A DNA stretch of 14,392 bases from contig DKGG01000063.1 of the NCBI GenBank assembly GCA_002453155.1, positions 1 to 14,392 on the forward strand, written 5' to 3'. The stretch is from Bdellovibrionaceae bacterium UBA6776 (GTDB lineage: Bacteria > Bdellovibrionota > Bdellovibrionia > Bdellovibrionales > UBA1609). Positions 1 to 5,511 of the stretch are shown piece by piece (position 1 is the stretch's first letter; each line of letters begins with the position of its first letter). The notes beneath the pieces were generated by a model. It ran no database searches. It was not told the DNA's origin and worked only from the letters and a program-made list of their open reading frames with translations. The position numbers and the translations under genes were made by a program.

Positions 1-85
1 TACAAATTCATTTTTTCACGGCGCGAGGAGGAAGTCGTACGAACGTACGTCGACGACGAAGCAACAAAGAAAAAATGAATTTGTA
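1..85. repeat. Nested inverted repeat, 17-bp outer arms
   Basis: Positions 1-17 and 69-85 are perfect reverse complements (TACAAATTCATTTTTTC and its complement). Between them, 34-41 (GTCGTACG) pairs with 48-50 plus 53-57, leaving a two-base bulge at 51-52 and a six-base loop. The structure lies just downstream of the rlmL stop codon. It carries T6 on the plus strand at 11-16 and, through the other arm, T6 on the minus strand. The 51-base separation and AT-rich arms are unlike a standard intrinsic terminator. It could be a small palindromic mobile element or a long structured 3' end. The left arm begins at the window edge, so its true extent is unknown. Confidence 0.6.
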
Positions 86-91
86 CTTTCA

Positions 92-1246
92 CTAGCGGAT
101 TTCGTAGCCCATGAGGCGCACATCTATCGGCCCATTCTTCAGAGGAAACGACGCCTTGGCCTTTAAACGAAAACCTTCAGACCACTCTTCACCACCGGAC
201 AATACCCAAACGTCCCAACCGACAAACTCTCGCTTCAATCGCTCTGAAAACTGGTGAGCCAAAGTTTTCACCTGAGAACGGGAGGAAAGTCTTTCTCCGT
301 AGGGAGGATTGGTAATCACATAACCTCGATCGGCACGAAAAACATTGTGAAGATTTTGAACTTCACCCACTTCAAACTGAATCCACTCGCCCACCCCGGC
401 ATTTTGCGCATTCTTTCGAGCCGCGCGAACGGCGGACTCACTGCGATCGAATCCGTAAATACGTGGTCGCATGGACTTCATGGCTTGTCGCTGGTTCTTT
501 TTCCAATGCTCTTGAACCTCTTGAAGAACTTCATTGAATTCTTCTTTGTTGAAACTTGCAAAATTGGAAAATAAAAACTTTGGAGTTTGCAGTCGTGGAT
601 TTAAACCCAAGGCTTGTCGAGCAGCCTCGATCAAAAGAGTTCCAGAGCCACACATGGGATCAATCAACGGAAGACTGGAATCCCAATTGGACAGGCGTAA
701 AATTCCAGATGCCAAACTTTCTCTTAACGGAGCTTCTACGGATTGCCCTCGATATCCACGATGACTCAAAGAATCTTTGGCCAAATCCAAGGCCACCCAC
801 ACGTCGGGGCCCTTCACTCGAATGATCACTCGATAATCCGGATTGTCCTTACTTACATCAGGACGTTCTCCAAATTGGTTTCGAAACTGATCCACAATGG
901 CATCTTTGGTCTTCATGGCGACAAACCTTTGATCACGCAATTCTTTGTGCTCCATCACAGAAGCTTGAATCGAAAAGGTCTGATCCACTGAAAATCTTTT
1001 TGTAAAATCAATTTTTGAAATTCCAGAATACAAATCTTCGGCGTTGTAAGCTTTGAACTCTTTGAGTGGCAACAAAAAGCGATTGGCCAAACGGGATTTC
1101 AGAGCAACCCCATAAAAACCCTTCCAGGAACTTTCGAATTTCAAACCACCACTTTGAGGGGTGGTGTGTTTCACCCCGAGCGCCTTGAGCTCTTCATCAA
1201 AGGCCGAGCGCAGACCTTTGGAAGTTAAACCGATAAATGTTGGCAA
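92..1246 (-). CDS. rlmL: 23S rRNA (guanine-N2)-methyltransferase RlmL, THUMP type
   Basis: Predicted SAM-dependent methyltransferase that methylates a guanine N2 in 23S rRNA (G2445 in E. coli). The 384-residue protein has an N-terminal ferredoxin-like/THUMP region (about 1-155), a conserved HRGYR segment (162-166), SAM motif I DPMCGSGT (196-203), an acidic loop GFDRSE (265-270) and the catalytic motif IV NPPYGERL (313-320). It is the short stand-alone form, without the RlmK half fused to it in gammaproteobacteria. The start is TTG: no in-frame ATG precedes it, an in-frame TAG lies just upstream, AGGA is well placed, and the N-terminus fits the family. It is the last gene of the minus-strand operon, 14 bases after the preceding stop. 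The closely related RlmL/YpsC group means the exact target base is inferred. Confidence 0.88.
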   Translation of the reverse strand: MPTFIGLTSKGLRSAFDEELKALGVKHTTPQSGGLKFESSWKGFYGVALKSRLANRFLLPLKEFKAYNAEDLYSGISKIDFTKRFSVDQTFSIQASVMEHKELRDQRFVAMKTKDAIVDQFRNQFGERPDVSKDNPDYRVIIRVKGPDVWVALDLAKDSLSHRGYRGQSVEAPLRESLASGILRLSNWDSSLPLIDPMCGSGTLLIEAARQALGLNPRLQTPKFLFSNFASFNKEEFNEVLQEVQEHWKKNQRQAMKSMRPRIYGFDRSESAVRAARKNAQNAGVGEWIQFEVGEVQNLHNVFRADRGYVITNPPYGERLSSRSQVKTLAHQFSERLKREFVGWDVWVLSGGEEWSEGFRLKAKASFPLKNGPIDVRLMGYEIR

Positions 1247-1260
1247 TTTGAGATCCTATC

Positions 1261-1533
1261 TTAATGCTCTTCTGATTCTTCCTCTATGGGAGAATTGTGA
1301 GCCCCATTGCTTAGCATCTCTCGCTGGAGACTGAAAGAGGTTTTCAACCTTTTGGCCTCTGGAAGCTTTTTACGAACCGAAATTTGATCCAAATCTACAG
1401 AGGCTGGCATACGGCCTTGAACTTCTTCCGTCTGCTGCTTGTCCATGGTCCCCAAAAGATCGTAGGGATTTCCATGCGCCCACAGGGGCGTGGACATCCC
1501 CAAAAATAGACTGACAATTAAGAATCTCGCCAC
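1261..1533 (-). CDS. Small secreted protein, unknown function
   Basis: A 90-residue protein not assigned to any family. It starts with a clear signal peptide: MAR, a hydrophobic stretch to about residue 17, then a PLWA-HG cleavage site near 19/20. The mature part is about 70 residues, polar, cysteine-free, with an acidic end (EEESEEH). The start codon is GTG; an AAAGGAG ribosome-binding site at 1545-1539, five bases upstream, supports it. It sits between the amidase and rlmL with short gaps, so it is probably co-transcribed with them. The sequence predicts export to the periplasm and nothing more specific. Confidence 0.7.
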   Translation of the reverse strand: MARFLIVSLFLGMSTPLWAHGNPYDLLGTMDKQQTEEVQGRMPASVDLDQISVRKKLPEAKRLKTSFSLQREMLSNGAHNSPIEEESEEH

Positions 1534-1574
1534 ACGAACTCCTTTCCGTCTGCGAGGAGACTTCTCTCCTTAAG

Positions 1575-2417
1575 CTAAATTCGGCGATGTCCCTTCATTG
1601 GAATCTGCCGCCGAACTTTTTTAATTTTAGCACGTTCTAATTTCACAACTCCAGTGGGATTGTCAGAATCCAAATCGATCAGCACCTTTCCCCAGGGGTC
1701 CACAGCCAAACTATGCCCGTAAGTCTCTCGAAAGGCCTCATCGGCCCCCTCGGATCTTCCTCCTTGAGCGGGAGCTAGACAAAAGCACTGGGATTCAATG
1801 GCCCGCGCCCGAAGCAAGACTTCCCAGTGGGCCTCTCCGGTGGGAACCAAAAAAGCTGCGGGCACGAACAGAACATCTGCCTCTTGAAGCGCATACTGGT
1901 GATAAAGCTCAGAAAATCTCAAATCATAGCAAATGCTCATTCCCCATTTGAAACCCTTAAAATCCCAAACCTGAGGTTTCTCGCCTTGCAAAAACACATC
2001 TGATTCCCGAACCGGAGGCTGTCCCTCCACATCCACATCAAAGAGGTGAATTTTTTTATAAAGGACTTCCGGCTCTAAATTTGGCGAAAGGAAAACCGTC
2101 GCGTTGTAGACCTTTTGAGGATGGGGACCTTTCAATGGAATTGAGCCTAAAAGAAGTGGAACCTGATTTTGATCCACCAATTTCTGGAGATCTAAGATCT
2201 CTGGATTCTTGAGCTCAAACTGACGAATGGGAGTGCTGCGCCGAATGCGCATAAACAGAGTATTTTCAGGGGTTACCACCAAATCCAAAGGAGAATTCCC
2301 ATTTTGGCCGTGATTTTGGATCACATTTAAATATCGGGATTTGAGACTTTCTAAATTCTTTGAAACATCTTCGCCAGAACTCATTTGCACGAGTCCTACT
2401 GAAATTTCTGAACTCAA
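1575..2417 (-). CDS. Carbon-nitrogen hydrolase, deaminated-glutathione amidase type
   Basis: A 280-residue nitrilase-superfamily amidase. The catalytic set is visible: Glu51 in TPENTLF, Lys122 in YKKIHLFDVD, Cys163 in SICYDLRF, and the second glutamate Glu195 in GEAHWEVLLRARAIE. The C-terminal RRQIPMKGHRR resembles Nit1 proteins, which repair deaminated glutathione (a transaminase by-product) in the cytoplasm; omega-amidase is the main alternative. The start is TTG at 2417, overlapping the TGA stop of the upstream gene as TTGA. The next ATG (residue 12) would remove the first beta strand (EISVGLVQM) that the fold needs, so TTG is preferred. An AGGGTG lies about nine bases upstream. Overlap with the preceding gene suggests translational coupling. 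Confidence 0.87.
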   Translation of the reverse strand: MSSEISVGLVQMSSGEDVSKNLESLKSRYLNVIQNHGQNGNSPLDLVVTPENTLFMRIRRSTPIRQFELKNPEILDLQKLVDQNQVPLLLGSIPLKGPHPQKVYNATVFLSPNLEPEVLYKKIHLFDVDVEGQPPVRESDVFLQGEKPQVWDFKGFKWGMSICYDLRFSELYHQYALQEADVLFVPAAFLVPTGEAHWEVLLRARAIESQCFCLAPAQGGRSEGADEAFRETYGHSLAVDPWGKVLIDLDSDNPTGVVKLERAKIKKVRRQIPMKGHRRI

Positions 2418-2716
2418 TTTTTTTCACCCTGAATGGACGCTTCATTGACGTCGCGGCAATCGAACCCGGACTTTTCCAGATTGGCTTTTACATTGTTGAG
2501 GAAATTTGCATTGGATTCCAGGGACCAGCCGGAGCCAATGACTTTTGGACTTCCAAACTTTGAATAAATGGTTTCATAGCCGGCAGCGCTCTTTTGAATG
2601 GAAATGGTTCGAACATCCGAGCGGTTCTTACAAATGGTAAATTTGGCGGCCTTTTGACTCTCCTCTGCATGGAGTGCAGAAGACAAAAAAATAGCCATGA
2701 AAAAAACAAACTTCAT
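2414..2716 (-). CDS. Small secreted protein with two cysteines, unknown function
   Basis: A 100-residue protein starting MKFVFFMAIFLSSALHAEES, a typical Sec signal peptide with probable cleavage after ALHA. A longer reading frame extends to 2803, but that would bury the signal peptide and run into rplX, so the internal ATG is chosen. No strong Shine-Dalgarno is seen, and translation may depend on coupling with rplX, whose stop lies 22 bases upstream. The mature protein has two cysteines (KFTICKNRS and FDCRDV) that could form a disulfide in the periplasm. It is not recognised as a member of any family. Its stop overlaps the start of the amidase. Confidence 0.7.
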   Translation of the reverse strand: MKFVFFMAIFLSSALHAEESQKAAKFTICKNRSDVRTISIQKSAAGYETIYSKFGSPKVIGSGWSLESNANFLNNVKANLEKSGFDCRDVNEASIQGEKN

Positions 2717-2738
2717 GGCTAAAGATTCTAAACTAAAT

Positions 2739-2990
2739 TTAGGCTTTTTTGCTAGCTTTTGCTCGGCCTTTTCCTTTTGCGGCAGAAGCTTCAAGAGCAA
2801 CATTTGAGTAGTCGATCAAACCTTCTTTTTCCAAAAGGCCATTCTCCTTGTCAAAGTGAGTTTGCATCTTCACACCTTGAACACGGATTTTCATTTTGCC
2901 AGGTTGAATCTCAAGAACAGAGCCTTTTTTACCCTTGTCTTGACCAGTAATAACCTTAACAGTGTCGCCTTTTTTGATCTTCAATTTCAT
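2739..2990 (-). CDS. rplX: 50S ribosomal protein uL24, short form
   Basis: An 83-residue protein with the KOW motif region VKVITGQDKGKKGSVLEI near the N-terminus and the conserved EKEGLIDYSNVAL segment, both diagnostic of bacterial uL24, an early-assembly 23S rRNA binder near the exit tunnel. It lacks the usual C-terminal GFRF-type tail (E. coli uL24 is 104 residues) and ends in a basic tail, AKGKGRAKASKKA. An in-frame GTG lies two codons upstream, but AAGGGA, formed across the rpmB stop codon, is seven bases from the ATG and only one from the GTG, so the ATG start (MKLKIKKGD) is chosen. It lies outside the usual rplN-rplX-rplE order, directly behind rpmB. Confidence 0.9.
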   Translation of the reverse strand: MKLKIKKGDTVKVITGQDKGKKGSVLEIQPGKMKIRVQGVKMQTHFDKENGLLEKEGLIDYSNVALEASAAKGKGRAKASKKA

Positions 2991-3001
2991 ATTCACATCC
3001 C

Positions 3002-3307
3002 TTATTTCGACTTGGCTTTAGGACCTTGCCCACGAAGTTTTCGAAGCATTCTGGTTTTGATGGTTTGGGCTCTTTTAGAGAGCTTTGCATCCGGTTGATT
3101 GAGGATAAACTTGTCAAAGCTTCCCACATGGTCAATGGATCGCAGGGTGCTGGTTGCCAACTTCAAAGAAACCATTTGGTTCAACAAATTGCTAAATACA
3201 CGTTTTTGCTGAACATTTGGGAACGCCGTTGACTTTGTTTTGATATTTGAATGGCTCACCAAATTTTTCACTTCTGGCCCTTTGCCAGTGAGTTCACAGC
3301 GACTCAT
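3002..3307 (-). CDS. rpmB: 50S ribosomal protein bL28, alphaproteobacterial-type long form
   Basis: A 101-residue protein beginning MSRCELTGKGP, followed by SHSNIKTK and ATSTLRSIDHVGSFDKF. This matches bL28 and especially the roughly 100-residue alphaproteobacterial form rather than the 78-residue E. coli form. Only one cysteine (Cys4) is present, so it is the version without a zinc ribbon. A GTG four codons upstream is in frame, but GGAGGAG at 3317-3311 sits directly before the ATG, which gives the canonical N-terminus. It is the first gene of the minus-strand operon, with a sigma70-like promoter upstream. Its TAA stop contributes to the Shine-Dalgarno of rplX, 11 bases away. Confidence 0.93.
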   Translation of the reverse strand: MSRCELTGKGPEVKNLVSHSNIKTKSTAFPNVQQKRVFSNLLNQMVSLKLATSTLRSIDHVGSFDKFILNQPDAKLSKRAQTIKTRMLRKLRGQGPKAKSK

Positions 3308-3326
3308 AATCTCCTCCACAGCTCAA

Positions 3327-3342
3327 GATTCACGCATGAATC
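3327..3342. promoter_or_regulatory. Operator-like palindrome upstream of rpmB
   Basis: GATTCA-CGCA-TGAATC is a perfect inverted repeat with six-base arms. It overlaps the predicted rpmB transcription start and lies ten bases upstream of the ribosome-binding site. It could be a repressor site or, if transcribed, a small 5'-leader hairpin. No regulator can be named. Confidence 0.35.
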
Positions 3343-3346
3343 CGCT

Positions 3347-3375
3347 GATATATGGCAAAAGCCGCAGCTTGTCTA
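3347..3375 (-). promoter_or_regulatory. Predicted sigma70-type promoter of rpmB operon
   Basis: On the minus strand, TAGACA (3375-3370; 5 of 6 match TTGACA) and TATATC (3352-3347; 4 of 6 match TATAAT) are separated by exactly 17 bases. This places the start near 3340, about 33 bases before the rpmB ATG. Confidence 0.5.
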
Positions 3376-3414
3376 TCCTTTTGTGACTAAACTTCCAGCT
3401 TTTCTGACTTTGCC

Positions 3415-3435
3415 CCTTGACTCTCCCCATCAAGG
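3415..3435. promoter_or_regulatory. Inverted repeat upstream of rpsR
   Basis: CCTTGA and TCAAGG form a perfect inverted repeat with a nine-base spacer. It includes TTGACT (3417-3422), a candidate -35 for the bS18 gene, but no convincing -10 is seen at the right distance. It may be a regulatory site or chance. Confidence 0.25.
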
Positions 3436-3476
3436 CAGGCACAAAGGGAAGGCTGAAATTGAGTGAGAGGAAACCT

Positions 3477-3746
3477 ATGAAGAAAAGTTATCGCAGCAAA
3501 TACCGCCCAGAGTATCCCGCAGATTTTCATTTTGATTATAAAGATCCTGTAACCCTAGGACGATTCACAATGGAAGGCGGAAAGATTCTACCATCTCGAA
3601 TTAGCAAACTGAGCCAAGCTCAACAAAGAAGATTGGCTGCTGCTGTTCGTAAAGCACGAAGTCTTGCACTTCTTCCCCTTGGAACAGAGGCTTACGACAA
3701 CTTCGATCGTCCAGAGCCCATTTCTCCAAAACCTTTCGAGGCTTAA
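3477..3746 (+). CDS. rpsR: 30S ribosomal protein bS18, stand-alone copy
   Basis: An 89-residue protein with the bS18 core: FDYKDPVTLGRFTMEGGKILP, then SRISKLSQAQQRRLAAAVRKARSLALLPL. It belongs to the 30S platform. It contains no cysteine, so it is a non-zinc form. About 17 residues (GTEAYDNF to PKPFEA) extend past the usual end after ALLP. A longer frame begins at 3417, but the ATG at 3477 has GAGAGG seven bases upstream and gives a normal N-terminus. The gene is alone, divergent from rpmB, and not in the common rpsF-rpsR-rplI order. It could be the only bS18 or a second paralogue. A terminator follows. Confidence 0.92.
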   Translation: MKKSYRSKYRPEYPADFHFDYKDPVTLGRFTMEGGKILPSRISKLSQAQQRRLAAAVRKARSLALLPLGTEAYDNFDRPEPISPKPFEA

Positions 3747-3757
3747 GAGAATTTAAA

Positions 3758-3817
3758 AAGTGGAGTTTTAAACCTCCACTTCAATAAAAAAGCCAACCTT
3801 ACTCGGTTGGCTTTTTT
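3758..3817. terminator. Bidirectional terminator between rpsR and membrane-protein gene
   Basis: Two hairpins lie in series. The first is AAGTGGAG (3758-3765) with CTCCACTT (3774-3781). The second is AGCCAACC (3791-3798) with GGTTGGCT (3805-3812), extended by A5/T5 and with T7 on the plus strand and A6 on the left for the minus strand. The second works in both directions. Its loop contains the TAA stop codon of the minus-strand gene. Confidence 0.85.
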
Positions 3818-4200
3818 TGTGCCTTGCGAATTCGATAGAGATCTAAAAGCAAAGTAAAAAATAGAATTAAAAACGCAATGCTTGAAAGCCTGTGAAAATG
3901 CGCAGACGACATTCCGAAATAAGTGATCTCAGAGAAATTTTGCCCATACATTAAAAAGCGCTTCCAAAGCATGGGCCCCGAAAAGGTCAGGGTAAAAAGC
4001 AAGGACCACCAAAAAGAAAACTGCGTCCAATGGGTTCGCCTCGCCAAGATTCCCAAAAAGGGCAAAGCTCCTGTCAGCAAGAAGACAGGACCCGTTAAAC
4101 TCCCTGCCAATCGGGGATTTCCAAGCCCTGCGAACATGACCGTCGCAAATAAAAATGCAAACACCTGAGTCCAAAGACAAATTTGAAAGAATTTTTTCAT
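3799..4200 (-). CDS. Integral membrane protein with four predicted helices
   Basis: A 133-residue, strongly hydrophobic protein of no recognised family. Predicted membrane helices lie near residues 5-25, 34-53, 60-78 and 104-122, with a basic C-terminal tail (RIRKAQKKPTE) probably in the cytoplasm. Conserved-looking polar residues in the loops include RRTHW (54-58) and the histidine pair in SSAHFHR (98-104), but their role is unknown. The upstream ribosome-binding site is weak. The gene ends inside the terminator hairpin it shares with rpsR. Amino-acid composition and a single uninterrupted frame support a real gene. Confidence 0.7.
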   Translation of the reverse strand: MKKFFQICLWTQVFAFLFATVMFAGLGNPRLAGSLTGPVFLLTGALPFLGILARRTHWTQFSFWWSLLFTLTFSGPMLWKRFLMYGQNFSEITYFGMSSAHFHRLSSIAFLILFFTLLLDLYRIRKAQKKPTE

Positions 4201-4389
4201 GGCTTAGTCATAAATCTCAGGGACCGCCCTCGCAATCTTTTCTGGAGATCACGCCACAGATCCGGACAAAAATTCTTAAATTTTGGACACCGAACCTGTG
4301 AAAGCCGCTCCAGTTGCAGCTCTCCTTGGGCACGGATTTGCTAATGAAGTCTTCGCAAAATTTGAAACCTCAAAAAATGGAGATTTAAA

Positions 4390-4611
4390 ATGCAAATTTC
4401 ACCAAAATACCTGATTCAACAACTGGCTGAATACGGATTGAACCCCAAAGACTGGTTGATAAAACTGATGACCATTACCAACGATGGCCTTGTATTGACC
4501 TTTGAATCTTTAAACGACAAAGAGCTTCAGCTGCGAGGATTCCTCGAGAACTCCAAATCCAAAAGCCTAAAACTTAAAACCTTGGAACTGGTTGCGGATT
4601 CCTACCTTTAG
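4390..4611 (+). CDS. Hypothetical 73-residue protein
   Basis: A short orphan frame with a good ribosome-binding site: GGAG seven bases before the ATG. The product (MQISPKYLIQQLAEYGLNP...) is soluble and mixed alpha/beta, with no signal peptide or membrane helix and no recognised family. It is convergent with the next gene; a small hairpin, TCCAAG-CACAC-CTTGGA (4632-4648), lies between them but has no T tract. The gene is called mainly on the start context and sensible composition, so it could still be spurious. Confidence 0.5.
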   Translation: MQISPKYLIQQLAEYGLNPKDWLIKLMTITNDGLVLTFESLNDKELQLRGFLENSKSKSLKLKTLELVADSYL

Positions 4612-4648
4612 TTTTTGGGACTTTAAGAACTTCCAAGCACACCTTGGA

Positions 4649-5260
4649 TCAAGGATACCGACTGCAGTCTTCCGAAAGAATGGAGTGATCCCAAATGTGG
4701 GATCGCGAGTACTTCTCGGCTCCAGGAAGGCCCTTTAAAAGCTTTTCACGAAGAGCCACCCACTTGGGTTCGCCAAAATAATTCTGATAGAAGGACTTGA
4801 GGCGGCAATAAAGTGAAATGTCCGCCACATCCAACCAGCCGAACTTTTGGGCGTAAGTCCCTGGGGAATCTTCGCCCCAGGCCAGACGAACCATCAATTC
4901 TGCCATAAACGAAACCGCATCCCGGACCACTTTAGATCCAGCCACATCGGACCGGCATTCTAAAGGAACCGCATTGAGATCGTCCAACATGCGCTTGGTC
5001 AGCTGAAAAAGCTCAAAACAGCCCCCTGGGGAATTGGTACTTCGACAGTGCTGAGACAGCCGTTCAAATTTGGTGGTTTTCTCCGCGGCCTTTGATTTTG
5101 GATCCACATACAGAAACTTCAGCTGCGCCTGCTTAAATAGGTCCATCTGAGCATCACAGACTGTCTTTGGGGGATCCCCCAAAATAAAAAATAAAATTCC
5201 CCCCGCCAAGACCAAGAACGCAAGAAGACCTTTGGGAATAGAGTTCAGAATCTGCTGCAT
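4649..5260 (-). CDS. Membrane-anchored periplasmic protein with six cysteines
   Basis: A 203-residue protein with one N-terminal hydrophobic segment (about 11-28), probably an uncleaved anchor or signal peptide, followed by a soluble region. Six cysteines (35, 72, 81, 102, 152, 199) all follow the anchor, which fits a periplasmic domain with up to three disulfides. No family is recognised. The best start is the ATG at 5260. AAGGG abuts it with almost no spacing, within the palindrome CCCTTAAGGG, so initiation may be weak. The large hairpin at 5303-5373 lies just upstream, possibly in its leader. Confidence 0.68.
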   Translation of the reverse strand: MQQILNSIPKGLLAFLVLAGGILFFILGDPPKTVCDAQMDLFKQAQLKFLYVDPKSKAAEKTTKFERLSQHCRSTNSPGGCFELFQLTKRMLDDLNAVPLECRSDVAGSKVVRDAVSFMAELMVRLAWGEDSPGTYAQKFGWLDVADISLYCRLKSFYQNYFGEPKWVALREKLLKGLPGAEKYSRSHIWDHSILSEDCSRYP

Positions 5261-5302
5261 CCCTTAAGGGTACATTCCCATAAAAACCCCGGCCACTCTT
5301 TT

Positions 5303-5373
5303 CGCCAAAAGGTACCTGCTTCCTTTTCCGATATGCGGTGCATATCGGAAAAGGAAGCAGGTACCTTTTGGCG
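5303..5373. repeat. Perfect 34-bp inverted repeat (long hairpin)
   Basis: Positions 5303-5336 and 5340-5373 are perfect reverse complements separated by three bases (GGT). The arms contain GGTACCTGCTTCCTTTTCCG. The pairing continues outward with G-U and A-U pairs for four more positions. No T tract follows on either strand, so it is not a simple terminator. It lies between the porin terminator and the gene for the six-cysteine protein. It looks like a dispersed palindromic element (REP- or MITE-like), but only one copy is in the window and no target duplication is visible. Confidence 0.9.
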
Positions 5374-5453
5374 GGAGCGCTGTGTGGAGAAGGTTTTTCG
5401 AGATGCAGAAATTGGGAGGGGTCCGCCAGAGGCGGCTGGCTGGATTTTTAAAC

Positions 5454-5487
5454 AAAAAAAAGAGCTGATCCAAAGATCAGCTCTTTT
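5454..5487 (-). terminator. Intrinsic terminator of the porin gene
   Basis: AGAGCTGATC (5461-5470), loop CAAA, GATCAGCTCT (5475-5484), extended by three A-T pairs. On the minus strand the stem is followed by seven T residues (complement of 5460-5454). It lies 24 bases beyond the porin stop codon. Confidence 0.92.
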
Positions 5488-5511
5488 GAGCGAAACTTTT
5501 AAGTTTGAAAC

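Noticed and set aside
254..991. Several plus-strand frames of 76-106 codons within rlmL
   Set aside because: They lie antisense to a gene with clear methyltransferase motifs and have no family resemblance.
1555..1570. Hairpin AGGAGA-CTTC-TCTCCT between the amidase and the small secreted protein
   Set aside because: It has six pairs only and no T tract, and is close to the ribosome-binding site; too weak to call a regulatory element.
2488..2709. A 73-codon minus-strand frame within the 100-residue secreted protein
   Set aside because: The competing frame has a clear signal peptide, fits between rplX and the amidase, and couples to the next start; this one does not.
3929..4180. Overlapping frames on both strands inside the four-helix membrane protein
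   Set aside because: The chosen frame gives four clean hydrophobic helices; the others give mixed sequence without start signals.
4632..4648. Hairpin TCCAAG-CACAC-CTTGGA as a terminator between convergent genes
   Set aside because: The stem is short and no T run follows, so it is at best a weak structure.
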